The notes: generated by a model not told the origin, from the sequence alone. Positions 1 through 8,864 are shown, counted from the first letter of the stretch. The stretch is DNA of 64,000 bases from Streptosporangium saharense (GCF_014203715.1 NZ_JACHJP010000002.1:930001-994000); one strand, 5' to 3'. Numbers and translations: made by a program.

Positions 1-137
1 CGTTCTCCTACGAGACGCTGCAACTGGCCGAGAACGGCGCGCGCTTCTACGCGCTGGCCAACGTCGTCGCCTCGGTGGTCGCGGGGCTCGGCGCGGTGTT
101 CGTCGGCATGGCCTTCGCCCAGGCCGCCTTCGCCTGA
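1..137 (+). CDS. crcB: CrcB/FluC fluoride channel, C-terminal end (partial)
   Basis: The window opens inside a gene whose last 44 codons are visible, ending at TGA 135-137. The fragment begins FSYETLQLAENG and continues as one hydrophobic helix rich in Val, Ala and Gly. This is the usual end of CrcB/FluC fluoride exporters, where a FSTFSYE-type segment lies beside the last membrane helix. CrcB proteins form dual-topology dimers that let fluoride out of the cell. Actinobacteria often carry two adjacent crcB genes; the other would lie outside the window. The identification rests on a short piece, so another small membrane protein is possible but less likely. Confidence 0.72.
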   Translation, partial: FSYETLQLAENGARFYALANVVASVVAGLGAVFVGMAFAQAAFA

Positions 138-157
138 CAGGTTCGCCAGGAGGTTCC

Positions 158-838
158 CTAGGAGGGGAGCCGGGTCGCGGCGCCGTCGAGGAAAAGGGCG
201 AGCTTGTCGCGGAACCAGTCGTGGGGGTCGCCGTCGATGATCGTGCGCAGCACGGCGGCGAACGGCACCGCCTCGGGCACGGCGTGCTCCCCCGACCAGG
301 ACTCGCGCATCTGCTCGATCCCCGTCACCCGCTCCCCCGAGGCGGTCGCCCGCTCGCGGGACAGGCGCTCCCAGCCCACGTAGACGTCGGCCGCCAGGTC
401 GGTGAGGGTGTCCACGACGAGGACGGCGTCCTGCGGGCCGAAGCCGAAACCGGCCAGCTCACGGGCGGTGGCGTAGAAGACCCTGGTCACGCTGGGCGGG
501 GTGCGGGGCAGGTCCTGGATGAGACCGGCCATGCCCGGGTTGGCGGCGAACAGGTTCCAGACGACGTCGGCGGTCTCCTCAAGGTAGGCGCGCCAGTCGC
601 TCCCCGCCTCCGGCCAGTCGGCGCGCCGTACGGCCAGGTCCATGGCGGCGATCACCAGGTCGTCCCGGCTGGGGACGCGCCGGTAGAGCGAGGAGTGCTT
701 GACCCCGAGCCGGTCGGCGACCGCCGCCATGGTGAGGTCGTGGAAGCCCACGGCCAGCGCGGCCTCGGCGATGTCCCCGAGGCTGAAGCTGGGACGGCGC
801 CCGGGACGGAGACCGGGGCGGGCGGGTGTGGCGCTCAT
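158..838 (-). CDS. TetR-family transcriptional regulator, last gene of the iron operon
   Basis: A TetR repressor of about 226 residues. The N-terminal helix-turn-helix is clear: the core TMAAVADRLGVKHSSLYRRV lies at about residues 37-56, followed by a ligand-binding helical domain of the actinobacterial type. The start is uncertain. ATG at 838 gives the usual short arm before the HTH, while an in-frame start at 886 would overlap the preceding gene; neither has a good Shine-Dalgarno. It lies 26 bases after the second ABC half-transporter on the same strand, so it is probably transcribed with the siderophore genes and may respond to a siderophore or drug. Its target cannot be read from the sequence. 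Confidence 0.85.
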   Translation of the reverse strand: MSATPARPGLRPGRRPSFSLGDIAEAALAVGFHDLTMAAVADRLGVKHSSLYRRVPSRDDLVIAAMDLAVRRADWPEAGSDWRAYLEETADVVWNLFAANPGMAGLIQDLPRTPPSVTRVFYATARELAGFGFGPQDAVLVVDTLTDLAADVYVGWERLSRERATASGERVTGIEQMRESWSGEHAVPEAVPFAAVLRTIIDGDPHDWFRDKLALFLDGAATRLPS

Positions 839-864
839 ACCCCTCATCATCGCGCGGGCGGTGG

Positions 865-2601
865 TCAACTGGGCAACAGGCGCCACCCCGCGGCCCTGGT
901 GCGCTCCCGCCAGAACGCGGCGTATCTCCCGTCACGGCCCAGCAGGCTCGCGTGGTCGCCGGACTCCACGACCCGCCCGCCGTCCAGGACGACGATCTGG
1001 TCGGCGGCCACGACGGTCGAGAGCCGGTGGGCGATCACCAGCAGCGTCCTGTCCTCAGTGAGGGCGCGCAGCGCCTCGGTGACGGCGAACTCGTTCTCCG
1101 GGTCGAGCGCGGCGGTCGCCTCGTCCAGCAGCACGATGGGGGCGTCCTTCAGGATGGCGCGGGCGATGGAGACGCGCTGGCGCTCACCGCCCGACAGGGT
1201 CGCGCCGCTCTCCCCGACCCTGGTCGCCCACCCGTCGGGCAGCCGCTCGACGATCTCGTCGACACGGGCCAGGGCGGCGGCGTGCCGTACCTCCTCGTCC
1301 GTGGCGCCGGGACGGCCGAGCCTGATGTTCTCCTCGATGGTGTCGTCGAACAGGTAGACGTCCTGGAAGACCAGCGAGAGCCGCGACATCAGGTCCTCGG
1401 TGGTCAGGTCGCGCACGTCGTGGCCGTCCACCCTGACCGTGCCCGAGTCCACGTCGAAGAAGCGGGCGATGAGCCGGGTCACGGTCGTCTTGCCCGACCC
1501 GGAGGAGCCGACCAGGGCGGTCATCGTGCGGGGCGGCACCCGCAGCGAGACCTCCCGCAGCACCGGCGAGCCGTCGTAGCCGAAGGTGACGCGCTCCAGC
1601 TCGATCGCGGGTGCCTCGGGCACGGCGGGCCGCGCCTTACCCTCCTCCCCTTCCGCCTCGGGCAGGGCCGGGGTGGCGAGGATCTCGGCGAAGCGGTTCA
1701 GGTTGTTGCGGCCGATCCGCACCGCGCCGCCCAGCTCGGCGGCCAGGACCAGCGGCTCGGTGAACCGGGTGGCCAGCGCCAGCAGGGCGACCAGTTCGGC
1801 AGCTCCGAGCGGGCCGCCCAGGACCAGGTAGGTGCCGAAGGCCAGCAGCACGGTGTAGACGCCCTGTACGGCCATCGCGTTGAGCCCGAGCCCCGGCACG
1901 ACCTTGGTGACCAGGCGACGGCCCGCGCGGTACTGCCCGGCCAGCGCCTCCTCAAGCTCGGCGTGCGCCGCCCCGGTACGGCCGAAGCCGCGCAGCACGG
2001 TCTGGGCCTGGGCGTACTCGACGACCCTGCCGCCCGCCTCGGCCATGGCCGCGTCCACGCCGTGGTCCAGCCGTTCGGTCAGGGTCGCGGTGTAGCGGTA
2101 GGTGAGCACCAGAACCGCCCCGCCGACGGCCAGCGCCGTACCCAGTCGCCAGTCGAAGAACAGGCTCGCGGCGACCACGGTGGCCGGGGTGACGTAGGAG
2201 GTGACCAACGGCTGCAGCAGGTGCGCCGGAACGCCCATCACCGCCCGCGCGCCCTGGACGACCAGCTGCCCGATCCTGCCGACCCGGTCGGCCTCGAACC
2301 AGCCGAGCGGCAGGGTCGCCAGGTGGTCGCCGAGCCGGTGGTAGAGGCTGCGCGACAGGTCGAGGCCCAGGGAGAAGCCCATCACGGCCTGGCGGTACTG
2401 CAGGATCCCGCAGACCGCCGCGGCCACGGCCAGCAGCCCGATCCACGGCCAGGCGGCCGAGGCGTCCCCGGCGAACAGCGCCCGCAGCACGGGCACGATC
2501 AGCGTGAACGTCAGCCCCTGCGCCACGGCGAAGGCCACGAGCGTGACGAGATAGCCGCGGACCCGGGCCGTCCCGGTGATCGCCGCCAACTGCCTGATCA
2601 T
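865..2601 (-). CDS. ABC exporter-fold half-transporter, IrtB-like
   Basis: A 578-residue ABC protein with an N-terminal six-helix membrane domain and a C-terminal ATPase. The Walker A motif reads GSSGSGKTT, the signature LSGGERQRVSIARA and the Walker B IVLLDEATAALD. It starts at ATG 2601, overlapping the stop of the previous ABC gene by four bases (ATGA), so the two are translationally coupled and probably form a heterodimer. Next to a siderophore-interacting flavoprotein and behind an iron box, the best model is the mycobacterial IrtAB system. That system has an exporter fold but imports ferric siderophores such as carboxymycobactin. YbtQ of Yersinia is another relative. Direction and substrate are inferred from context only. 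Confidence 0.88.
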   Translation of the reverse strand: MIRQLAAITGTARVRGYLVTLVAFAVAQGLTFTLIVPVLRALFAGDASAAWPWIGLLAVAAAVCGILQYRQAVMGFSLGLDLSRSLYHRLGDHLATLPLGWFEADRVGRIGQLVVQGARAVMGVPAHLLQPLVTSYVTPATVVAASLFFDWRLGTALAVGGAVLVLTYRYTATLTERLDHGVDAAMAEAGGRVVEYAQAQTVLRGFGRTGAAHAELEEALAGQYRAGRRLVTKVVPGLGLNAMAVQGVYTVLLAFGTYLVLGGPLGAAELVALLALATRFTEPLVLAAELGGAVRIGRNNLNRFAEILATPALPEAEGEEGKARPAVPEAPAIELERVTFGYDGSPVLREVSLRVPPRTMTALVGSSGSGKTTVTRLIARFFDVDSGTVRVDGHDVRDLTTEDLMSRLSLVFQDVYLFDDTIEENIRLGRPGATDEEVRHAAALARVDEIVERLPDGWATRVGESGATLSGGERQRVSIARAILKDAPIVLLDEATAALDPENEFAVTEALRALTEDRTLLVIAHRLSTVVAADQIVVLDGGRVVESGDHASLLGRDGRYAAFWRERTRAAGWRLLPS

Positions 2602-4325
2602 CGGCTCTCCTCCTTGACGGCGCCGCGCTCCCACAGCCGCCGGTAGACTCCGTCTTCCTTGAGCAGGTCGTCGTGGCCGCCGCGTTGCACGACCGCTCCG
2701 TCCTCCAGCACCACGATCTGGTCGGCGCCGGTGATCGTGTGCAGCCGGTGCGCGATGACCAGCACGGTGCGCCCGGCGACCAGCGTCGAGAGCGCGTCCT
2801 GGATCGAGGCCTCGGACTCGGGGTCGGCGTAGGCGGTCGCCTCGTCCAGCACCAGCACGGGCGTGTCGGCCAGCAGCGCGCGGGCGATGCTGACCCGCTG
2901 CGCCTCTCCCCCCGACAGACTCGCCACAGCGTCGTAGCCGCCGGGCAGCGCGAGGATGCGCTCGTGGACGCACGCCGCCTTCGCCGCCGCCTCGACCTCG
3001 GCGTCGGTCGCCTCGGGACGGCCGAGCCTGATGTTGTCGCGCACGCTCATCCGCAGCAGCCGTACGTCCTGGAAGACCGTGCCGACCAGCCGGTACAGCT
3101 CGCCGGACGGGATGTCGCGCACGTCGACGCCGCCGATGCGGACCGTGCCCTGGCCGGGGTCCCAGAACCTGGGCAGCAGCCGGGCGAGCGTGGACTTGCC
3201 CGACCCGGAGGGGCCGACCAGCGCGGTCACGGTCCCCGGCCGCAGGGTCAGGCTGACCTCGCGCAGGACGTCGCGCTCGCCGTCGTAGGAGAAGGTCACC
3301 CGGTCGAACTCCACGACGTGGCCCTCCGGCACGGCAGGCGCCCCCGCGGGCGGCAGTTCCGGTACGGCCAGCAGGCCCGTGACCCTGGCGGCCGCCTCGC
3401 GGGCCTCCTGCATGGCACCCATCCCGAACCCGAGGGTGAGGATCGGCTGGCCCATGCCCAGTCCGAGCAGCGCGAACGGCAGCACGTCGACCGGCGCGAG
3501 GGACCCCGAGGAGACCAGGAGGGTGCTCGCGGTCAGGACGAGGAGCAGGACGGACACCGGGGCTATCGCGTTCTGCGCCAGGGCCTCGGTCCTGGTCATC
3601 GGCTCGACCCAGCGCCGGAACATCGTGGAGAAGTCGTCGGCCGCCTCGGCGAAGCGCCGGTGCGCCCTGCGTGCCTGGCCGAAGGTCTTGACCACGGCGA
3701 CGCCGTTGACGAACTCCACGGCGGCGGTGTTGATCCGCGCGGTCGCGGCGTTGATCTCGCCCAGTTTGGCCTGGTAGCCGCGCATCATCGCCGCGTAGGC
3801 GGCCAGATAGACCGGCAGCCCCACGGCGGTGACCAGCGCCATCCGCCAGTCCACCCACAGCAGGTAGGCGAAGGTCAGCACCGGGGTGACCACGGCCGAG
3901 ACCAGGTCGAGCACGGCGTGGCCGACGAGGTGGTGCAGGCTGTGCACATCGTCCTGGACGGCCTTCTTGACCTCGCCTGAGCCGTGCCCGCTGAACCAGC
4001 CGAGCGGCACCCTGCCGAGTTTGGCGACGATGTCGCGGCGCAGCCGAAGCTGCAGATCGACGTCGGCCAGGTGGGTGACGGTCGCCGCCGCCCCGGACGC
4101 GAGCGTCCGCACGAGCAGGCCGACTGCGGCCAGGACGACGATCGTCCACACCCGGCCCTCGTCGGCCCTCGCCGGGTCGAGCAGCTCTCTCGCCAACTCG
4201 GCGAGCATGACGTACGGCACCAGCGCGGCGGCGGAGGCGATGGCCTGCAGCACTCCGGCGACGGTCAGACGGGTACGAACCGGGGCGAGCAGCGTCCCCA
4301 GCTCCCCCTTCTCTCTCTTCGCCAT
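2598..4325 (-). CDS. ABC exporter-fold half-transporter, IrtA-like without the fused flavin domain
   Basis: A 575-residue half-transporter: membrane domain to about residue 320, then an ATPase with Walker A GPSGSGKST, signature LSGGEAQRVSIARA and Walker B VLVLDEATAYAD. It starts at ATG 4325 inside the stop of the siderophore-interacting protein gene (TGATG), and its own stop overlaps the next ABC gene. In IrtA the flavin-binding siderophore-interaction domain is fused to the N terminus; here that domain is a separate upstream gene. The protein is therefore best read as the IrtA transporter core. It is expected in the plasma membrane, paired with the following ABC protein. Confidence 0.88.
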   Translation of the reverse strand: MAKREKGELGTLLAPVRTRLTVAGVLQAIASAAALVPYVMLAELARELLDPARADEGRVWTIVVLAAVGLLVRTLASGAAATVTHLADVDLQLRLRRDIVAKLGRVPLGWFSGHGSGEVKKAVQDDVHSLHHLVGHAVLDLVSAVVTPVLTFAYLLWVDWRMALVTAVGLPVYLAAYAAMMRGYQAKLGEINAATARINTAAVEFVNGVAVVKTFGQARRAHRRFAEAADDFSTMFRRWVEPMTRTEALAQNAIAPVSVLLLVLTASTLLVSSGSLAPVDVLPFALLGLGMGQPILTLGFGMGAMQEAREAAARVTGLLAVPELPPAGAPAVPEGHVVEFDRVTFSYDGERDVLREVSLTLRPGTVTALVGPSGSGKSTLARLLPRFWDPGQGTVRIGGVDVRDIPSGELYRLVGTVFQDVRLLRMSVRDNIRLGRPEATDAEVEAAAKAACVHERILALPGGYDAVASLSGGEAQRVSIARALLADTPVLVLDEATAYADPESEASIQDALSTLVAGRTVLVIAHRLHTITGADQIVVLEDGAVVQRGGHDDLLKEDGVYRRLWERGAVKEESR

Positions 4326-5029
4326 CACAGGCCCCGCTTCCCGGTGGCCCAGTACGGCTTGGTGACGACGTCCCTGCGCCGCATGCCGACCCCCGGCGCG
4401 CAGAGCAGGACGCGCAGCTCCTGGATGGTCTGGGCGTGCCCGGCCAGGCAGGCGGTGCCGGGGCGGGTGGTCACCCGCTCCCCCAGCCAGCGGGCGAGCG
4501 CCCTGCCCGGCTGTTCCTCGGCCTGTAGGACGTCGAGGCGGGGCAGCAGCGCCTGGACCGCCGTCACGTCCGGTTCCGGGACCTCGACGGCCCCCGTCAC
4601 CTCGGCGTCCTGGCCGAGCGCGGTGTCCAGCGCCTCGAACAGCCCGAGGGTGGTCGCGTCCCCCGCGAACAGGTGCGAGGTTCCCGGCCTGAGCCAGGTC
4701 CGCGATCCCGGCCCCAGGACGAGGACCTCGTCCCCGACGGCCAGCCGGCCCGCCCACAGGCCACCCGGCCCCCGGTCGTGCAGCTGGAACAGCACCTCGA
4801 CCCAGCCCTCCTCCGCGTCGAAGGCCGAGGGGGTGTAGTGGCGGAAGTCGCGTTCCGTGACCCGGAACTCGATCTCGCATCCGGGGCGCCAGGCCCGGTC
4901 GCGCAGCGCCTGCCCGGAGAACCGCACCCTGGCCAGCCCCGGCGAGAGCCGTACCGCCTCGGTGACGGTTGCCGGACGACCCATCCACCGCGTCATCGGA
5001 TCCGCCAGCAGGGCGGGCATCGTGGGCAC
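4325..5029 (-). CDS. Siderophore-interacting protein (FAD-dependent ferric-siderophore reductase)
   Basis: A flavoprotein of about 234 residues in the ViuB/SIP family. The N-terminal FAD domain carries RHYTPS, the family's RxYT flavin-binding motif, and the second half is a nucleotide-binding fold containing LFAGDATTLG. These enzymes reduce ferric siderophores in the cytoplasm so the iron can be released. I chose GTG 5029 because GGGAG lies at proper spacing before it; ATG 5020 is the alternative, and a longer start at 5092 would run through the iron box. It is the first gene of an iron-regulated operon with both ABC half-transporters, matching the domain order of IrtA but on separate polypeptides. 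Confidence 0.88.
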   Translation of the reverse strand: MPTMPALLADPMTRWMGRPATVTEAVRLSPGLARVRFSGQALRDRAWRPGCEIEFRVTERDFRHYTPSAFDAEEGWVEVLFQLHDRGPGGLWAGRLAVGDEVLVLGPGSRTWLRPGTSHLFAGDATTLGLFEALDTALGQDAEVTGAVEVPEPDVTAVQALLPRLDVLQAEEQPGRALARWLGERVTTRPGTACLAGHAQTIQELRVLLCAPGVGMRRRDVVTKPYWATGKRGL

Positions 5030-5043
5030 ACCAACTCCCTTGG

Positions 5044-5062
5044 TTAGGTAAGCCTTGCCTAT
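5044..5062 (-). promoter_or_regulatory. IdeR/DmdR1-type iron box
   Basis: TTAGGTAAGCCTTGCCTAT on the plus strand is a near-perfect 19-base inverted repeat matching the actinobacterial iron-box pattern TTAGGTWAGSCTWACCTAA. It ends 15 bases upstream of the chosen start of the siderophore-interacting protein gene. An iron-loaded DtxR-family repressor bound here would block transcription of the operon, so these genes should be expressed when iron is scarce. Confidence 0.88.
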
Positions 5063-5337
5063 ATGCGACAGCATGTTGCAAAAGCAGCCCAACAGTCAAG
5101 GGGAACCTTGGCCGGGCCGTACGGCAGGCTCATCGAGCCGGGCCGGAAGCCTGGCCGGGGCCGGATCGGGGGCGGGCCGGAGGCCGGGTCAAGGGCAGGG
5201 CGGGGGTGGGTCGCGGGTAAAAAAAGTGAGCATCATCCTGGATCGCGGAAGAACGGGCCTTTTTCCCGTCGTTACCTCTGTGAGCTGCGGCTATGACGCG
5301 GTGTATACACAGGGTTCCAACTTTTGGGGTAGTTCAT
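5063..5337. other. Intergenic stretch with a G-quadruplex-like G-tract cluster
   Basis: No gene is seen between the iron-box promoter and the next small ORF. The plus strand has closely spaced G runs at 5186-5188, 5193-5195, 5198-5200, 5202-5206 and 5208-5210, with loops of 4, 2, 1 and 1 bases. More G runs lie on both sides. This fits the usual intramolecular G-quadruplex pattern. A run of A follows at 5219-5225. Confidence 0.5.
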
Positions 5338-5667
5338 ATGTTCGCGGTGCTCGTCGCGGTGCTCGCGGGAGCCTTCATCTCGGTCCTGCTGGTCGTGGTC
5401 ACCCTGTCGGCCACCCGAGGCAGCCAAGCCCGTGCCCTGTCCTTCGGCGACGCCTGCCGCGGGATCGAGCGCTGCGCCTCGGCCTGCTGTGCCCCTCTGC
5501 GACGTCTGGTGACGTCGCGGACCTGGGCGTCCGCGAGCCGATCTCTTCCCTCGACGCCCGTCCGCTCCGCGCCCTCGCTCCTCAGCTCAGAGACCGACGG
5601 CGCCCAGGCCGTTCCTCAGTCCAAGCACCGACGCGCCCAAGCCAAAGCTCTTCGTCCCAGGCAGTGA
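5338..5667 (+). CDS. Small membrane-anchored hypothetical protein
   Basis: An ORF of 109 residues starting MFAVLVAVLAGAFISVLLVV, a single hydrophobic segment at residues 1-22 that could be an uncleaved signal or membrane anchor. A basic, Cys-containing tail rich in Ser, Arg and Ala follows. ATG 5338 is preceded by GGGG eight bases upstream, a usable ribosome-binding site. The tail is low-complexity and I recognise no domain. The next gene begins about 58 bases downstream on the same strand, so the two could be co-transcribed. The ORF could be spurious, since only the anchor and the ribosome-binding site support it. Confidence 0.4.
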   Translation: MFAVLVAVLAGAFISVLLVVVTLSATRGSQARALSFGDACRGIERCASACCAPLRRLVTSRTWASASRSLPSTPVRSAPSLLSSETDGAQAVPQSKHRRAQAKALRPRQ

Positions 5668-5725
5668 TGGGTTTGTGATCAAGGCCGGGCAGGATTTCCC
5701 TTCCGTACCCCCGAAAGGAAGTCCT

Positions 5726-6571
5726 GTGAAGCGACTGATCGCGAGCATCGCCGCGGCCACGATCACCACCTCCCTGCTCGCGGCCCCCGCCGCCTCGGCC
5801 CAGACGACCGCGCCCACGGACCCGGTCAAGGCACTGAAGAGCCGCATCGCCCCGGGCAAAGGCGTGAGATTCACCGACGTCGCCGCCCTGGTCTCCTTCA
5901 CCGGGAAGACACCTCTCCTACGGCGCACCGGCTCCTTCCAGTACGGCAAGACGGACGTCGTCGCCTCCGACGTCACGGCCAGCCGCAGCACCGACGAGGA
6001 CCTCGGACCCACGGAGTCCTTCGTGCTGAACATGCTCTCCAGACCCGAGCGGACGATCAGGGTCGGCACCACCAGCTACTACTCCGGCGGCCCCTGGGCG
6101 CCCCCGAAGGGCAAGACCTGGGTCAGGCATCCGAACGGCCTGAGCGCGGGCTTCAGCGGCTGGTACGGCCAGCTCGTCAACGCCGCCGAACCCGCGACCC
6201 TGAAGGCCCTCCTCGCCAAGGGCAGGAAGGCCGGGAACACCTACTCGGGCACGATCAGCTTCGGCGCGCTGAACAGGATCTCTCCCTGGATACGCCACTC
6301 CAGCCTGACCGGGATCGACGGGGAGGAGGAGAAGGCCGTGCTGCGCTTCACCCTCACCCTGGGCCCCGACCAGCTCCCCCGGCGGCTGGTCACCGTCTAC
6401 CCGAAGTCAACCCACTTCGGCGACCGGGGCGACGTCGAGGACAGGCGGTTCAGCGTCGAGACCCGCTACACCGGCTGGGGAAGCCGACTGACGATCAAGG
6501 CGCCCCCGGCGAACACGGTCGTCACCATGGGCAAGCGCAAGCGCCTCGACCGCGGTGGTGGACGGGGCTGA
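5726..6571 (+). CDS. Secreted protein of unknown function
   Basis: A 281-residue exported protein. GTG 5726 is chosen because AAGGAAG lies four bases before it and because it gives a textbook Sec signal peptide: basic VKRL, a hydrophobic core and a cut after APAASA near residue 25. No lipobox Cys is present, so the mature protein should be released or wall-associated. The mature part has alternating short strands (FQYGKTDVVAS, TIRVGTTSYYSG, ENKAVL-like stretches) with several Trp-Tyr clusters. This resembles actinobacterial secreted proteins of beta-sheet fold, but I cannot assign a family. No enzyme motif is visible. Confidence 0.75.
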   Translation: MKRLIASIAAATITTSLLAAPAASAQTTAPTDPVKALKSRIAPGKGVRFTDVAALVSFTGKTPLLRRTGSFQYGKTDVVASDVTASRSTDEDLGPTESFVLNMLSRPERTIRVGTTSYYSGGPWAPPKGKTWVRHPNGLSAGFSGWYGQLVNAAEPATLKALLAKGRKAGNTYSGTISFGALNRISPWIRHSSLTGIDGEEEKAVLRFTLTLGPDQLPRRLVTVYPKSTHFGDRGDVEDRRFSVETRYTGWGSRLTIKAPPANTVVTMGKRKRLDRGGGRG

Positions 6572-6609
6572 ACGCCGCGCGCCGTGTTCCTTCGCCGCCC
6601 CAAGCAGGG

Positions 6610-7401
6610 TTAGGCCACCTTGGTCCGGGGGGCGGTGAAGGTGTTGCAGACGGCGGGGGACCGGGCTTCGAAGCCTCGGCGCAGCCAGTAGAGGCGGTTC
6701 TTGTTCGTCCCCAGGCCCGGGGTGTCGCCCTCCATGGTGTGCTCGTTGAGGAAGGACTCGACGCCGCGTGCCTTGAGGTTCTCCAGCGACTCCCAGACGC
6801 TGCCGACGAAGGCCCCGGTGAAGCAGATGTTCTGCAGGGCCGTCCTGCTGCTCATCGCGAGCGCCGCGGACCTGGACGACCTCCTGATGACCCGGTCCCC
6901 CTCGGCGAGAACGCCGATCAGGTTCTGGACGTGGTAGGCGTAGGCGATGGAGAGGCTCTCCAGCATCTCCGACGACTGGATCACGTCGGCCATGCCGTAC
7001 TCGTTGGCCAGCAGGTAGACGGTCCTGTTGCGGTGGCAGTACAGGCCGAAGACCTCGGTGGGGCGGTAGACGCCGCAGGCGGTCCTGACGCTGTCCCCGT
7101 AGCCGACCGCCACCTTCGGCGTGCGGAACGGGATCCCGGCCCGCTTGAGCTGGGCGCTCCAGGCCCGGTTGAGACAGGCCGAGACGTCGTCGGCGTAGGT
7201 CTGGAGGGTCTCGACGTCACCGACCCTCATGGCCGGCTCCTCGCAGGTCTGCGAGACGAACTTGCCGGTCTTGTAGACCGGGTTGCGGGTCAGGGCCCCG
7301 GGGCCCGAGGGGACGGAGCCGGACGTGCTCGCGTCCGCCGTCCCGGTGAACACCGCGCCGACGAGGACACCGGCCGTCAACGCGGCGAAAAGGGTACGCA
7401 T
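6610..7401 (-). CDS. Secreted YpfJ/neutral zinc metallopeptidase-like protein lacking HEXXH
   Basis: A 263-residue protein with a Sec signal peptide (residues 1 to about 25). The body resembles the putative neutral zinc metallopeptidase (YpfJ) family: LNRAWSAQLKRAGIPFRTPKV, VYLLANEY and YHVQNLIGVL appear in the family order. Active members have HEYGHHVQNL. Here the aligned residues 152-156 read IAYAY before HVQNL, so both zinc-binding histidines and the catalytic glutamate are gone. The protein is probably a non-catalytic binding or inhibitory relative. Cysteines at about 53, 76, 109 and 122 could form disulfides. The gene is intact with no frameshift. Confidence 0.75.
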   Translation of the reverse strand: MRTLFAALTAGVLVGAVFTGTADASTSGSVPSGPGALTRNPVYKTGKFVSQTCEEPAMRVGDVETLQTYADDVSACLNRAWSAQLKRAGIPFRTPKVAVGYGDSVRTACGVYRPTEVFGLYCHRNRTVYLLANEYGMADVIQSSEMLESLSIAYAYHVQNLIGVLAEGDRVIRRSSRSAALAMSSRTALQNICFTGAFVGSVWESLENLKARGVESFLNEHTMEGDTPGLGTNKNRLYWLRRGFEARSPAVCNTFTAPRTKVA

Positions 7402-7437
7402 GGCGGAGAACCCTACCGAGGAATCCTCACAGAACGA

Positions 7438-8067
7438 TCAAGACAAGACATCCGCGTCCGTACGGCTCCGCAGGTGCTCGATGTCCACGCCGGGGGCGGT
7501 CTCGACGAGTCTCAGGCCCTCCGGGGTGACGTCGAGGACGCCGAGGTCGGTGATGATCCGGTTGACGCAGGCCCTGCCGGTGAGGGGCAGGGAGCAGCGC
7601 CGTACGAGCTTCGGGGAGCCGTCCTTGGCGGTGTGGTCCATGATCACGATGACCTTGCGGACGCCGTGGACCAGGTCCATCGCCCCGCCCATGCCCTTGA
7701 CCAGTTTCCCGGGGACCATCCAGTTGGCCAGGTCTCCCTGGGCGGAGACCTGCATCGCCCCGAGCACCGCCACGTCGATGTGGCCGCCACGGATCATGCC
7801 GAACGACAGCGCGGAGTCGAAGAAGGACGCGCCGGGCCGTACGGTGACCGTCTCCTTGCCCGCGTTGACCAGGTCCGGGTCCACCTCTTCCTCGGAGGGG
7901 TAGGGGCCGACGCCCAGGATGCCGTTCTCCGAGTGCAGGACGACCTCGACGTCCGGCGGGAGGAAGGAGGGGATGCGGGTGGGCAGCCCGATGCCGAGGT
8001 TGACATGGTCGCCGTCGCGCAGCTCTGCCGCCGCCCGCGCGACCATCTCGTCACGGGTCCAGCTCAT
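7438..8067 (-). CDS. 3-oxoacid CoA-transferase, subunit B
   Basis: A 209-residue beta subunit of a family I CoA-transferase. The motif SENGILG around Glu47 contains the glutamate that forms the covalent CoA thioester in succinyl-CoA:3-ketoacid and 3-oxoadipate CoA-transferases. GIGLPTRIP and GGAMDLVHG are also family hallmarks. It starts 16 bases after the alpha subunit stop and the pair will form the enzyme. The product could be ScoB (acetoacetate) or PcaJ (3-oxoadipate). The divergent IclR regulator, a family that often controls protocatechuate/3-oxoadipate genes, leans slightly to PcaJ, but no other pca gene is nearby. Confidence 0.92.
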   Translation of the reverse strand: MSWTRDEMVARAAAELRDGDHVNLGIGLPTRIPSFLPPDVEVVLHSENGILGVGPYPSEEEVDPDLVNAGKETVTVRPGASFFDSALSFGMIRGGHIDVAVLGAMQVSAQGDLANWMVPGKLVKGMGGAMDLVHGVRKVIVIMDHTAKDGSPKLVRRCSLPLTGRACVNRIITDLGVLDVTPEGLRLVETAPGVDIEHLRSRTDADVLS

Positions 8068-8083
8068 CGGGGCTCCTCGGAGG

Positions 8084-8848
8084 TCATGACGTGGTTCGTT
8101 TCTCGATGGCCTTGTCGGCGGCCTGCTCGGGGGTGAGCACCAGCACGCGCTGGACGAAGACGCCCGGCAGGTGGACCTCGTCGGGGTCGAGCTCGGTCAG
8201 CTCCTCGATCTCGGCGATCGTGACGCGCCCGGCCATCGCGGCCAGCGGGTTGAAGTTCCTGGCGGCCTTGCTGAAGACCAGGTTGCCGTGCCTGTCTCCC
8301 TTGGCGGCTCTGACCAGCGCGAAGTCGGTGGTGATGCCGCGTTCGAGCACGTACTGCCCGCCGTCGAACTCGCGGACCTCCTTGGGCGGCGAGGCCACGG
8401 CGACCGAGCCGTCGGGGGCGTGACGCAGCGGAAGGCCGCCGTCGGCGATCGGGGTGCCGACTCCGGCGGGGGTGTAGAAGGCCGGGATGCCGCTGCCACC
8501 CGCGCGCAGCCGTTCGGCCAGGCTGCCCTGCGGGGTCAGTTCGACCTCGATGTCCCCGGCGAGGTACTGCCGGGCGAACTCCTTGTTCTCGCCGATGTAG
8601 GAGGCGGTCACCCTGGCGATGCGCCGGGCGGCCAGCAGGAGGCCGAGGCCGCCGCCGTCGACGCCGCAGTTGTTGGACACCACGGAGACGCCGGTCACCC
8701 CGGAGTCGTAGAGGGCCCGGATCAGCACGTTCGGGATGCCGCTGAGGCCGAAGCCGCCGACCGCGAACGACGCCCCGTCGCCGACCCCGGCCAGCGCGTC
8801 CGCCGCCGTGGCGACCACCTTGTCTCTCCGCACGTGCGTTTCACCCAC
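8084..8848 (-). CDS. 3-oxoacid CoA-transferase, subunit A
   Basis: A 254-residue alpha subunit of a family I CoA-transferase. The CoA-binding loop reads [11 protein letters not shown], and [36 protein letters not shown] and KAARNFNP are all typical of ScoA/PcaI. The GTG at 8848 is taken as start; GTG 8833 is possible, and neither has a strong Shine-Dalgarno. The promoter region is shared with the divergent IclR gene and holds a palindromic operator, so expression is probably under IclR control. It is cytoplasmic and joins ketone-body or beta-ketoadipate breakdown to the TCA cycle by moving CoA from succinyl-CoA. Confidence 0.92.
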   Translation of the reverse strand: MGETHVRRDKVVATAADALAGVGDGASFAVGGFGLSGIPNVLIRALYDSGVTGVSVVSNNCGVDGGGLGLLLAARRIARVTASYIGENKEFARQYLAGDIEVELTPQGSLAERLRAGGSGIPAFYTPAGVGTPIADGGLPLRHAPDGSVAVASPPKEVREFDGGQYVLERGITTDFALVRAAKGDRHGNLVFSKAARNFNPLAAMAGRVTIAEIEELTELDPDEVHLPGVFVQRVLVLTPEQAADKAIEKRTTS

Positions 8849-8864
8849 CCGAGAGTGTTCGCTG

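Noticed and set aside
826..2646. Long plus-strand frame opposite the ABC gene
   Set aside because: Arg/Gly/His-rich translation with no domains; the minus-strand ABC protein is complete.
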